Below, in pieces: positions 26,935 through 35,290 of a stretch of 64,000 nt of DNA (position 1 is the stretch's first letter; each line of letters begins with the position of its first letter). Origin of the DNA: Bacteroides intestinalis (GTDB taxonomy: Bacteria; Bacteroidota; Bacteroidia; Bacteroidales; Bacteroidaceae); the NCBI RefSeq assembly GCF_003464595.1, contig NZ_QRZF01000013.1:1-64000 (forward strand), written 5' to 3'. The notes under the pieces are model-generated. The model saw nothing but the letters and a program-made list of their open reading frames with translations. It ran no database searches and was not told the DNA's origin. Position numbers and translations under genes: made by a program.

Positions 26935-27359
26935 TTATATAAAACAACCCGGATTGGCAGGCTTTTCCCGCAGAATTGCAGCAGCATCGAAACACGGACA
27001 CTGTTTGATCCATTCTTCCGGTTCTATTTCACATTACCATTCAAGTCAGCACTGAGGTCGCGATGCCCCACCAGTCGGAAATGCGGATAATCTTTTAGCA
27101 GCAACTTGGCAAGCAGCCGGAGGGAATGTTTCTGAAAGTCAGTTCTCGTATCGGCAGAGCATCCGTTCACATCCAGTCCACCTTCATAGCACGCACCGAT
27201 TGAGCGAGCGTTGTGGCTCCGGGCGTGCGCACCGTTTTTTAAAACCGGGCGAAGACTTTTGATATCTCCGTTCTTCCTTAATATAATAATGATAACCTGC
27301 GCCATATATAACGCAAGGTCCATACCGCCTTCATCTTTCTCAAATCTTTCTGTATTCAT
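26935..27359 (-). pseudogene. N-acetylmuramoyl-L-alanine amidase remnant (frameshifted)
   Basis: The open frame 27024-27359 contains RKNGDIKSLRPVLKNGAHAR and LVGHRDLSADLNGN, hallmarks of the type 2 amidases common in Bacteroides. The gene is broken at both ends. Just before RKNGDI another frame reads GAGYHYYI, the expected preceding strand, so one base has been gained there. After GN the frame meets a stop, but one base further along it continues EIEPEEWIKQCPCFDAAA, the normal C-terminal region, down to a stop at 26935-26937. The N-terminal catalytic part with the first zinc histidine is not recognisable. It is a decayed copy, perhaps from a mobile element. Confidence 0.8.
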
Positions 27360-27687
27360 AACTTTGGGGTTGAAAGTTGCACACTACAAAATAACTCCTG
27401 AAAACAGAAATCAAAGGCGTAATGTTTGTGAATACAAAGTAAAGAAAGTGAGGATAGGAAATAAAAATGAAAGCGTACAATCATCAAAAGGATGATGTGC
27501 ACGCTTCATACATATAGTTTATACTTTTAGGAGTTCTTACGCATTTTTTACAATGTCCGTAAAATCGGACCAGTCATATCAAAACTTATAACAAACATGT
27601 TTATTCTTTTAATGTTATGACAATAAAGATAGCTTTTTTCCTCTAATCTCCAACCTAATGTGGCTGAATCATGAAAAGATTAAGTCT
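27360..27687. other. Gene-free gap with an imperfect hairpin
   Basis: No supported gene lies here. At 27469-27507 GAAAGCGTACAATCATC pairs with GATGATGTGCACGCTTC over a 5-base loop (14 of 17 positions). A small hairpin GTCCG-TAAAAT-CGGAC lies at 27556-27571. No T run follows either. Nothing else was recognised. Confidence 0.5.
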
Positions 27688-28848
27688 TTATACCAACTCG
27701 TCCGAAGTATACCCCTTCGGCAATTCGCGGCAATTATAGCTTGAAGCCATAATCTCACCATAAGCACCTGCAGAACGCAACGCTATCAGATCTCCGCGCT
27801 TCACCTTATTCAAATCTATCGCTTTCCCGAATACATCCGATGACTCACAAATAGGACCTACCACATCATAAGTTTCAACTGTATCTTCTGAAGTGATATT
27901 TTCTATCTTATGATAAGCCTGATACAATGCAGGACGAATCAAATCCGTCATACCGGCATCAAGGATAGCAAATTTTTTGTTTGCTCCCTGTTTTACATAA
28001 AGCACCTGCGAGATAAGTGAACCACACTGCCCCGTTATGGCACGCCCCAGTTCAAAATGGAGCGTTTGATAAGAACGCAGCTTCAAATGCTCAGCATAAG
28101 TCGAAAAATAGTCTTTGAAATCAGGTACCGCCTGACGGTTGGGATGCTTATAATCAATGCCCAGTCCGCCACCTACGTTGACGTGCTCGATACGGATGCG
28201 GCGTGCCTCCAACTTATCTTGCAGTTCATTCACACGATTGCAAAGAGCCACGAAATCACCCATATCCAATATCTGCGAACCGATGTGGAAGTGCAGTCCG
28301 ATAAACTTCACATTCTTCATCTCCAGTGCCACGTCTATCACATCGTTCATATCCTGCATACTGATACCAAACTTATTCTCTGCCAGCCCGGTAGTGATGT
28401 TGGCATGCGTATGCGCACCTACATTGGGATTGATACGGAAAGCGACATTAGCGATCTTACCTTTAGCAGCCGCCAATTCATTAATTACTTCCAACTCAGG
28501 AATAGACTCCACATTGAAACAGAAGATATTGTAGTCCAAGCTCAGGTTGATCTCCCAATCGGACTTACCTACTCCTGCAAAAACAACCTTATTCGCAGGA
28601 AAGCCAGCCTTGATGGCAGCGCGCACTTCTCCCCCACTCACACAATCGGCACCCAGTCCATTCTCACGGATAATGGTAAGTACCTTCGGATTAGCATTTG
28701 CTTTCACAGCATAATGTACCTCAAAATTGCCATACTTAGCAGCTTCTGCACGCACGCAGGAAAGAGTATCACGCAACACCTTCGTATCATAATAATAAAA
28801 AGGGGTATGCAGCTCACGGAATTTATCTATGGGGAATGTTCCTTTCAT
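27688..28848 (-). CDS. lysA: Diaminopimelate decarboxylase
   Basis: A 386-residue PLP enzyme of the alanine-racemase-like fold III that makes lysine from meso-diaminopimelate. The PLP lysine is K49 in HYAVKANANP. HFHIGSQ, the glycine-rich VNVGGGLGIDY that binds the phosphate, and GPICESSDVFGK with the substrate-contacting cysteine are all present. It is the last gene of the minus-strand amino-acid block, 130 bases after lysC, separated by an inverted repeat. Lysine end product and first enzyme are therefore adjacent. Confidence 0.95.
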   Translation of the reverse strand: MKGTFPIDKFRELHTPFYYYDTKVLRDTLSCVRAEAAKYGNFEVHYAVKANANPKVLTIIRENGLGADCVSGGEVRAAIKAGFPANKVVFAGVGKSDWEINLSLDYNIFCFNVESIPELEVINELAAAKGKIANVAFRINPNVGAHTHANITTGLAENKFGISMQDMNDVIDVALEMKNVKFIGLHFHIGSQILDMGDFVALCNRVNELQDKLEARRIRIEHVNVGGGLGIDYKHPNRQAVPDFKDYFSTYAEHLKLRSYQTLHFELGRAITGQCGSLISQVLYVKQGANKKFAILDAGMTDLIRPALYQAYHKIENITSEDTVETYDVVGPICESSDVFGKAIDLNKVKRGDLIALRSAGAYGEIMASSYNCRELPKGYTSDELV

Positions 28849-28875
28849 ACTTCAAAACTTTGTTTATAAAGAAAA

Positions 28876-28944
28876 GAACGCAAATTACGCGAATTACACA
28901 AGAGCCTTTATCAGAGAGTTGTGTAATTTGTGTAGTTTGCGTTC
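28876..28944. repeat. 26-bp-arm inverted repeat with 9-bp periodic arms
   Basis: GAACGCAAATTACGCGAATT and six more bases (28876-28901) pair with the arm at 28919-28944 with few mismatches. AATTAC occurs twice in the left arm 9 bases apart, and GTGTAATTT, GTGTAGTTT and GCGTT follow each other with a 9-base period on the right. It lies between lysC and lysA and could attenuate or process the transcript. Confidence 0.7.
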
Positions 28945-28978
28945 CATATTATTTTATATCTGTACTTTCTTATTTCTC

Positions 28979-30298
28979 TTATTCTTCGTTGAACAGTGCA
29001 TCGCTAAGCGACTGCAATGCCTTATTCTTGTCGCACTCACGGATGAGGAAAGAAATATTGTAGTTACTACCACCGAATGAGATCATTCGTACCGGTATGT
29101 CGCGCATGGCATCCAGTGCCTTCGCCTCGAAACCGACATTCTCCCATTCCAAATCACCTACCACACAGACAATACACATATCCTTATCTACTGTAACGGT
29201 TCCGTACTTCTTCAGGTCGTCTAAAATCTCGTTGAGGTGCTTCGTATTATCAACAGATACAGATACTCCTACCTCAGAAGTACAAATCATATCGATAGAA
29301 GTCTGATAGCTTTCAAAGATTTCGAATACCTTGCGCAAGAAACCGTGAGCAAGCAACATACGGCTGGATTTAATCTTGATAGCTGTAATGTTATCTTTTG
29401 CTGCAACTGCCTTGATTTTGCCCTTCTCGGTATCATTGGAAATCATAGTACCGGGAGCAGTCGGGTCCATCGTATTCAGCAGACGCACCGGGATATTGGC
29501 ATACTTGGCAGGCTGTATACAAGTGGGGTGAAGAATCTTCGCACCAAAATAAGCCAGCTCGGCAGCTTCTTCAAAATGAAGATGACGTACAGGAGCAGTC
29601 TTGTCAACGATACGCGGGTCATTATTGTGCATACCGTCGATATCGGTCCATATCTGGATTTCGGAAGCATTGATAGCTGCACCGATCAGAGAAGCGGTAT
29701 AGTCGCTTCCACCACGTTGCAGATTGTCTATTTCTCCGTAAGCGTTGCGGCAAATATATCCTTGTGTGATGTAAATCTCAGCACCGGGATGCAATTCCAA
29801 CTGCATCTGAAGTTTCTCCTTAATATATACAGGATCGGGCTCCGCATTCTTATCGGTACGCATATATTCCAAAGCCGGAAGCAAAATGGACTTCACACCA
29901 CACTCTTGCAGGTAATAGTTCATCATGGCAGTAGAGATCAGTTCTCCCTGTGCCAGAACCACTTTCTCCTCAAACAGCGTGAAAAGGTCTTTGGTATAAG
30001 AACGGATGTAGTCAAAATGAGATTTAATCAGTTCCTGACCTTTCTGTTTATACTCGGGAGTGGAATACAACTCATTCACATGCTGTTTGTATTTAGCCTC
30101 CAGCTTGTTAATGATCTCGTTGGCACCCTCCGGATTTTTCTTGTACAGATAGTCCGAAATTTCCACCAATGTATTAGTTGTACCCGACATAGCCGAGAGT
30201 ACAACTATCTTCTGTTCACCATCAGTGATCAATTTGGCTACTTCCTTTATCCGCGGTGCAGAACCTACGGAAGTACCTCCAAACTTTAAAACTTTCAT
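28979..30298 (-). CDS. lysC: Aspartate kinase
   Basis: A 439-residue monofunctional aspartokinase, the first step from aspartate to lysine, threonine and methionine. The N-terminus MKVLKFGGTSVGSA is the kinase signature, ELAYFGAKILHP the second family motif, and the last 130 residues form two ACT-type regulatory domains (MLLAHGFLRKVFEIFESYQTS; IPVRMISFGGSNYNISFLI) suited to feedback inhibition. There is no fused homoserine dehydrogenase. It starts 21 bases after the FtsE-like gene and is followed by lysA. Confidence 0.95.
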   Translation of the reverse strand: MKVLKFGGTSVGSAPRIKEVAKLITDGEQKIVVLSAMSGTTNTLVEISDYLYKKNPEGANEIINKLEAKYKQHVNELYSTPEYKQKGQELIKSHFDYIRSYTKDLFTLFEEKVVLAQGELISTAMMNYYLQECGVKSILLPALEYMRTDKNAEPDPVYIKEKLQMQLELHPGAEIYITQGYICRNAYGEIDNLQRGGSDYTASLIGAAINASEIQIWTDIDGMHNNDPRIVDKTAPVRHLHFEEAAELAYFGAKILHPTCIQPAKYANIPVRLLNTMDPTAPGTMISNDTEKGKIKAVAAKDNITAIKIKSSRMLLAHGFLRKVFEIFESYQTSIDMICTSEVGVSVSVDNTKHLNEILDDLKKYGTVTVDKDMCIVCVVGDLEWENVGFEAKALDAMRDIPVRMISFGGSNYNISFLIRECDKNKALQSLSDALFNEE

Positions 30299-30319
30299 TT
30301 TCGTTCCTGTATTAAATGA

Positions 30320-31045
30320 TTATATATTATTATTTGTTTCTTCTACAGTCGGCATGACATTCGAATATTCGGATGTCACATCTGTTATCTGATGACCTGC
30401 ACAGCGATATACCTGTCCCGGAAACTCGTGAAGCAGATGGAGGTTGTGCGTAGTCATCAATACCAGCGAGCCACCCGTGCGGCTGATGTTATGTAACAGT
30501 CCTACAATAGCACGTCCCGTTTCCGCATCCAGATTACCGGTCGGTTCATCCGCCAGGATAATCTCCGGAGAGTTGAGCATAGCACGGGCAATAACAATGC
30601 GTTGTTGTTCGCCTCCCGAAAGTTCGTTAGGGAACTTGTATCCTTTATTACCCATTCCTACCTGCATCAGCACTTCAGCAATACGGTCTTTTATTTCCGA
30701 TTTGTTTTTCCAACCCGTAGCCTTCAATACAAAAGCAAGATTATCGTTCACCGTGCGGTCCGTCAACAGTTGGAAATCCTGAAACACGATGCCCAACTTA
30801 CGACGCAACTGCGGAATATGCTTGCGCTTAATGCGGCTCATATCATAGCCCAGTACCATTGCTTCGCCGGCAGTGATATCCAGTTCTCCGTAGAGGGTCT
30901 TTAGCAAACTGGTCTTACCCGAACCTACCTTACCGATCAGGTACACAAACTCTCCCTTCTGCAGCTCGAGGTTTACCTCATTCAGCACGCACAAGTCCTG
31001 TTGGTGTACTTCCACATCTTTATATCGTATCAGCGGTTCAGCCAT
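30320..31045 (-). CDS. FtsE-like ABC transporter ATPase
   Basis: A 241-residue ABC ATPase. Walker A is GKVGSGKT at 38-45, the Q-loop is VFQDFQLL, the signature is LSGGEQQR, Walker B is IILADEPTG, and the H-loop is MTTHNLHLL. Similarity is greatest to FtsE, which with FtsX controls septal peptidoglycan hydrolases. No ftsX or other permease gene lies beside it, so the partner is elsewhere. It is placed between hisIE and lysC, apparently in one transcript. The last 20 residues are polar and probably disordered. Confidence 0.85.
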   Translation of the reverse strand: MAEPLIRYKDVEVHQQDLCVLNEVNLELQKGEFVYLIGKVGSGKTSLLKTLYGELDITAGEAMVLGYDMSRIKRKHIPQLRRKLGIVFQDFQLLTDRTVNDNLAFVLKATGWKNKSEIKDRIAEVLMQVGMGNKGYKFPNELSGGEQQRIVIARAMLNSPEIILADEPTGNLDAETGRAIVGLLHNISRTGGSLVLMTTHNLHLLHEFPGQVYRCAGHQITDVTSEYSNVMPTVEETNNNI

Positions 31046-31087
31046 TCCCGTTTAATTATTAATTATTAATTTTTAATTATTAATTAT

Positions 31088-31693
31088 TTAGTGTTTCTTC
31101 CACGAAGCGCTATGACGTTCCTGCAATTCGCGTGCCAAATCTTCCAGACTGTATCCTTTGGATGTTAGCAGCACGATGAGGTGGTATATCAAATCGGCTC
31201 CTTCATAGATCAACCGTTCGTCAGTTCCGTTGCAAGCTTCGATCACTGTTTCCACAGCTTCTTCACCCACTTTCTGTGCCATTTTATTCACACCAGACTC
31301 AAACAGACTGGTTGTGTAAGAACCTTCCGGCATCTCTTCATGGCGCTTAGTAATAAAATCCTGAAGATGCTTCAGAAACATTACAGGCTGTTCATTCTTC
31401 TCACCCCAACATGTATCCGTGCCTGTATGGCAAACTGGTCCCACAGGATGTACCTGAATCAGCAATGTATCCTGATCACAGTCTTCCTTGATAGAAACGA
31501 CATTCAGGAAATTACCACTCTCCTCACCTTTCGTCCAAAGACGGTTCTTGGTGCGGCTGAAAAAAGTCACTTTACCGGTTTCTACCGTTTTGTCGTAAGC
31601 TTCTTTATTCATGAAGCCCAACATTAACACCTTAGCGGTGTCTGCGTCTTGTATGATTGCCGGAACAAGTCCGTTCATTTTATCAAAATCCAT
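31088..31693 (-). CDS. hisIE: Bifunctional PRA-CH/PRA-PH histidine enzyme
   Basis: A 201-residue fusion of HisI (phosphoribosyl-AMP cyclohydrolase, about 1-105) and HisE (phosphoribosyl-ATP pyrophosphatase, about 110-201), steps 2 and 3 of histidine synthesis. The zinc motif HTGTDTCWGE and the SRTKNRLWTKGE segment mark HisI; KVGEEAVETVIEACNG marks HisE. It lies 106 bases downstream of hisF and 42 upstream of the FtsE-like gene. Confidence 0.96.
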   Translation of the reverse strand: MDFDKMNGLVPAIIQDADTAKVLMLGFMNKEAYDKTVETGKVTFFSRTKNRLWTKGEESGNFLNVVSIKEDCDQDTLLIQVHPVGPVCHTGTDTCWGEKNEQPVMFLKHLQDFITKRHEEMPEGSYTTSLFESGVNKMAQKVGEEAVETVIEACNGTDERLIYEGADLIYHLIVLLTSKGYSLEDLARELQERHSASWKKH

Positions 31694-31799
31694 TTAGGTA
31701 ATTATTAATTATGAGCTATAAATTATTAATTGCTATGCAGCGTGATGCGGTAATATTCTGTCATCTTTATCGCCTTATCACTTTGCCACTCTATCACTT

Positions 31800-32558
31800 T
31801 TACATCACCCGCATCGAGATTCCCTGGGCGCAAAGATACGATTTTAAATCGGGAATTTTAATTTCTCCGAAATGAAAAACACTGGCTGCCAACGCTGCAT
31901 CTGCTTTTCCTTGCAAAAATACATCACGAAAATGCTCTTTTGCTCCTGCTCCGCCCGATGCAATCACCGGAATAGAGAGGTTATCAGACATTTCAGCAAG
32001 TGCTTCATTGGCGTATCCGGTCTTTACGCCATCATGATTCATGCTGGTGAAAAGTATTTCTCCGGCACCACGTTCCTGGGCTTCTTTTGTCCAGGTAAAC
32101 AGCTCCTTATCTGTTTCTACACGGCCTCCATTCAGATAGCACCACCAGCCTTTTTCAGTCTGTTTGGCATCTACCGCCAGCACACATACCTGCGAACCGA
32201 AGTTCTTAGCTATTTCATCAATCAGTTCGGGACGGCGAATTGCAGAAGAATTGATAGAAATCTTATCTGCACCGGCATTCAGCAGACGGTCTACATCACT
32301 CAATTCGTTGATACCGCCACCTACCGTAAACGGAATACTGATATTGGCAGCAATGCGCTTCACCAACTCTGCAAATGTCTTGCGACCTTCAAAACTGGCT
32401 GTTATATCCAGAAAAACCAATTCATCAGCACCTTGCTCACTATACGCACGCGCCAGTTCCACTGGATCGCCCGCTTGACGCAAATTGACGAAATTGGTTC
32501 CTTTCACTGTTTGTCCGTCTTTGATATCGAGACAGGGAATAATTCTTTTCGCTAACAC
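31800..32558 (-). CDS. hisF: Imidazole glycerol phosphate synthase cyclase subunit
   Basis: A 252-residue TIM barrel. The catalytic aspartates are D11 in IPCLDIKDG and the one in [32 protein letters not shown] is the phosphate-binding loop. With HisH it converts PRFAR to imidazole glycerol phosphate and AICAR. Order on the minus strand is hisH, hisA, hisF, hisIE. Confidence 0.97.
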   Translation of the reverse strand: MLAKRIIPCLDIKDGQTVKGTNFVNLRQAGDPVELARAYSEQGADELVFLDITASFEGRKTFAELVKRIAANISIPFTVGGGINELSDVDRLLNAGADKISINSSAIRRPELIDEIAKNFGSQVCVLAVDAKQTEKGWWCYLNGGRVETDKELFTWTKEAQERGAGEILFTSMNHDGVKTGYANEALAEMSDNLSIPVIASGGAGAKEHFRDVFLQGKADAALAASVFHFGEIKIPDLKSYLCAQGISMRVM

Positions 32559-32600
32559 TTCTGTTTTGTTTTAACGATTTATATTCATGAGAATGATTCG

Positions 32601-33329
32601 TCAATAATCCTGCATCATTCTTTCTATTTCCTTCAGAGTAATATGCCCTTCATACAGAGCCTTACCAAAAATTACAGCCGGTACTCCAGCCGCCTCCAAT
32701 GCACGTATATCTTCCATACTGCTGACACCGCCACTTGCTATCAGGTAAAGGTCGGGATGTTGTTCCAGCATTTCCTTATACAGTTCAATAGAAGGTCCCT
32801 GCAACATACCATCGCAACTAATATCCGTGCAAATTACTTTCTGAATACCTTTCTCTACATATTCTTTCAGGAAAGGGAACAATTCACAAGCACTTTCGTC
32901 CTTCCAGCCATTCACAGCTATCTTCCGGTCTTTCACATCCGCACCAAGAATTATCTTCTCACTGCCGTAAACTTCCAGCCAATGGCAGAACAACTCAGGA
33001 TTTTTCACCGCAATACTGCCGCCTGTAACCATCTGCGCCCCATTCTCAAAAGCTATCTTCAAGTCTTCATCACTTTTCACGCCACCACCGAAATCAACTA
33101 TCAGGGAAGTCTGTGAGGTGATTCTATTCAAAACATTATAATTGACTACATGATGAGAAGCCGCCCCGTCCAGGTCTACCACATGAAGCCGGCGAATACC
33201 GTATGCCTCCATTTCTTTGGCCACTTCCACCGGATTTTCGTTATACACCTTCTTACTGTCATAGTCACCTTGCGAAAGGCGTACACACTTTCCGTCGATA
33301 ATATCTATTGCAGGGATAAGCTCTATCAT
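32601..33329 (-). CDS. hisA: ProFAR isomerase
   Basis: A 242-residue TIM barrel that isomerises ProFAR to PRFAR. The catalytic aspartates are D9 in IPAIDIIDGK and the one in LGADVKDRKIAVNGW. LIASGGVSSMEDIRALEAAG is the second phosphate-binding half. It lies between hisH and hisF, at 16 and 42 bases. Confidence 0.97.
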   Translation of the reverse strand: MIELIPAIDIIDGKCVRLSQGDYDSKKVYNENPVEVAKEMEAYGIRRLHVVDLDGAASHHVVNYNVLNRITSQTSLIVDFGGGVKSDEDLKIAFENGAQMVTGGSIAVKNPELFCHWLEVYGSEKIILGADVKDRKIAVNGWKDESACELFPFLKEYVEKGIQKVICTDISCDGMLQGPSIELYKEMLEQHPDLYLIASGGVSSMEDIRALEAAGVPAVIFGKALYEGHITLKEIERMMQDY

Positions 33330-33345
33330 ATATTTATCTACTTAA

Positions 33346-33939
33346 TTATAATTCTAAAAAATTGCGCAGGATACGTTCTCCCACACCTCCACTCTTCTCC
33401 GGATGGAATTGGGTAGCATAATAATTATCCTTATGCAAGGCAGCGCTAAACGGTTGTATATAGTCCGTCACAGCAGCTGTATATTCATTGACCGGAACGT
33501 AGAAGCTATGCACAAAATAGACAAACTCTTCTTTTGTAAAGCCTTTGAATAAGCCACTGTTCGTCTCTGTGAGCGTATTCCAACCCATGTGAGGCACTTT
33601 ATCCTCATGCTTCTGTGGAACGAAACGCTTCACTTCCGTATCAAAAATACCCAGACAATCCACATCTCCCCCTTCTTCAGAATGGCGACACATCACTTGC
33701 ATACCCAGACATATCCCTAAAAGAGGCTGTCTAAGTTCCTTAATCAATGCATCCATGCCACTGGCACGCAGAAACTTCATGGTGGTTTCCGCCTCGCCCA
33801 CACCTGGAAAGATCACTTTGTCCGCCGCACGCAATTCATCTCTATCCGCCGTTACCACAGCTTCCACGCCCAAACGCTTCAGCGCATAATCCACCGAATA
33901 GATATTGCCCGCATTATATTTGATAATCGCTACTTTCAT
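33346..33939 (-). CDS. hisH: Imidazole glycerol phosphate synthase glutaminase subunit
   Basis: A 197-residue class I glutamine amidotransferase that feeds ammonia to HisF. The catalytic cysteine is in GICLGMQVM, the histidine and glutamate in QFHPEKSG, and the N-terminal motif is IIKYNAGNIYSV. It starts 9 bases after purU. Confidence 0.97.
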   Translation of the reverse strand: MKVAIIKYNAGNIYSVDYALKRLGVEAVVTADRDELRAADKVIFPGVGEAETTMKFLRASGMDALIKELRQPLLGICLGMQVMCRHSEEGGDVDCLGIFDTEVKRFVPQKHEDKVPHMGWNTLTETNSGLFKGFTKEEFVYFVHSFYVPVNEYTAAVTDYIQPFSAALHKDNYYATQFHPEKSGGVGERILRNFLEL

Positions 33940-33948
33940 GAATATACC

Positions 33949-34806
33949 TTAACTAAATATCACTGTTTTATTCTTATACGCCAGTACCTTGCGCTCAATA
34001 TGCTTCTGCACGGCACGCGAGAGAACAATCTTTTCCAGGTCTTTCCCCTTATTTACAAGATCTTCTACAGTATCTTTATGAGTGATACGAACCACATCTT
34101 GTTCAATGATCGGTCCTGCATCCAGTTCTGTTGTTACATAATGACTGGTAGCACCAATGATCTTCACACCACGCTCAAATGCTGCATGATAAGGTCTTGC
34201 TCCCACAAATGCAGGAAGGAAAGAGTGATGAATATTGATAATCCGATTGGGATAGGCATCAATCATCCACTCTGAAATCACCTGCATATAACGCGCCAGT
34301 ACAATAAAGTTCACCTTATGCTTTGCCAGCAATTCCATTTCTTTTTTCTCCTGTTCTTCTTTAGTCTCCTTTGTAATAGGGAACAGATAGAAAGGTATTC
34401 CGAAACGTTCGGCTACATGTTGCAAGTCGGGATGGTTGCTTATAATAAGAGGAATCTCGACGTTCCATTCTCCTGCCGTATAGCGTGCCAGTAAATCGAA
34501 CAGGCAATGTGACATCTTAGACACAAATATTGCCATGCGTGGTTTCGTATCCGAGAAATAGAGACGGAAAAACATTTCATATTTCTGTGCGTACAGCGTA
34601 GCAAAATAATCTTCAATTTTCTCTTGCGGTATCAGGAAGTTCTTCAATTCCCACTCGATACGCATGAAAAAGATATTCTCCACATGATCGACATATTGGT
34701 CCAGATAGATAATATTTCCCTTGTTTACCGTTATAAAGTCTGTCACTTCTGCCAGAATTCCCGGTTTGTCGGGACAGTGAAGTAACAGTTTGGCCGTTTT
34801 CATCAT
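33949..34806 (-). CDS. purU: Formyltetrahydrofolate deformylase
   Basis: A 285-residue enzyme that hydrolyses 10-formyl-THF to formate and THF. An ACT domain (about 1-85, LLHCPDKPGILAEVTDFITVN) is followed by the formyltransferase fold with the catalytic asparagine, histidine and aspartate in INIHHSFLPAF and LDAGPIIEQD. It heads the minus-strand his block. The formate could serve the C1 pool linked to purine and histidine synthesis. Confidence 0.93.
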   Translation of the reverse strand: MMKTAKLLLHCPDKPGILAEVTDFITVNKGNIIYLDQYVDHVENIFFMRIEWELKNFLIPQEKIEDYFATLYAQKYEMFFRLYFSDTKPRMAIFVSKMSHCLFDLLARYTAGEWNVEIPLIISNHPDLQHVAERFGIPFYLFPITKETKEEQEKKEMELLAKHKVNFIVLARYMQVISEWMIDAYPNRIINIHHSFLPAFVGARPYHAAFERGVKIIGATSHYVTTELDAGPIIEQDVVRITHKDTVEDLVNKGKDLEKIVLSRAVQKHIERKVLAYKNKTVIFS

Positions 34807-35072
34807 CCTAAATTATCGTTTTTATCGTTTTCAAATTACAATTTTCTCGATTTGAGTTTGCAAAAATAACGATTTATTGTAAAATAACGAAGTTTTCGAG
34901 CAAGAAGTTTAAATCAAGCAACAAAAAGCTTCGTTTTCATTACAAAACCATCCCAATCCCCTTTCACAAAAAGCTCTGCAAGAACTTATTTTTTTTCATA
35001 TTCCAATGTTCTCAAAATGAGGATATAAAAGGAAAAGTGATAAAATCAAGCAAAAAAATTTCATCGTAGCTA
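34807..35072. other. AT-rich gene-free region upstream of purU
   Basis: No gene is seen. TATTTTTG on the minus strand at 34861-34868 could be the -7 element of purU, but no -33 element fits it. An imperfect hairpin of AACGAAG with CTTCGTT lies around 34886-34938. Otherwise nothing was recognised. Confidence 0.4.
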
Positions 35073-35102
35073 TTGCAGGTTTCAAAGAAATGCCTACCTT
35101 TG
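35073..35102 (+). promoter_or_regulatory. Promoter of tRNA-Asp
   Basis: TTG (35073-35075), 19 bases, then TACCTTTG (35095-35102) match the Bacteroides consensus. It lies 43 bases before the tRNA. Confidence 0.7.
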
Positions 35103-35145
35103 CAACCGCAATCGAGAGAGAAAGCAATTAAAGAAATGAAATTAT

Positions 35146-35219
35146 GGTGCGTTAGTTCAGTTGGTTAGAATACATGCCTGTCACGCATGGGGTCACGGGT
35201 TCGAGTCCCGTACGCACCG
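35146..35219 (+). tRNA. tRNA-Asp (anticodon GTC)
   Basis: A 74-base cloverleaf. The acceptor GGTGCGT pairs with ACGCACC, and G35219 is the discriminator. The anticodon stem CATGC/GCATG closes the loop CTGTCAC with anticodon GTC, and the T arm is CGGGTTCGAGTCCCG. CCA is not encoded. It is followed by a strong terminator. No integrase or duplicated 3' end is seen nearby. Confidence 0.97.
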
Positions 35220-35222
35220 CTT

Positions 35223-35257
35223 AAAGCTCTGAAATCGAATGATTTCAGAGCTTTTTT
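35223..35257 (+). terminator. Terminator of tRNA-Asp
   Basis: AAAGCTCTGAAATC (35223-35236) and GATTTCAGAGCTTT (35241-35254) form a perfect 14-bp stem with a GAAT loop, followed by T residues. Confidence 0.9.
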
Positions 35258-35290
35258 GTTCAATATACCAGGTGTTCCACCTAATAACAA

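Noticed and set aside
27469-27507. Insertion-sequence end or small RNA
   Set aside because: The hairpin is imperfect, no T run or promoter was found, and no transposase remnant adjoins it.
29237-30289. 350-codon open frame antisense to lysC
   Set aside because: The minus-strand frame encodes a clear aspartate kinase; the antisense product has no protein-like pattern.
31046-31087. AT-rich TTAATTATTAATT stretches as attachment sites or insertion ends
   Set aside because: Similar stretches occur between several genes (10634-10670, 20672-20699, 31694-31740); they are low-complexity spacers with no flanking duplication.
35146-35257. tRNA-Asp as an integration site
   Set aside because: No integrase gene, no duplicated tRNA 3' end and no change in gene type clear enough to mark an island border were found.
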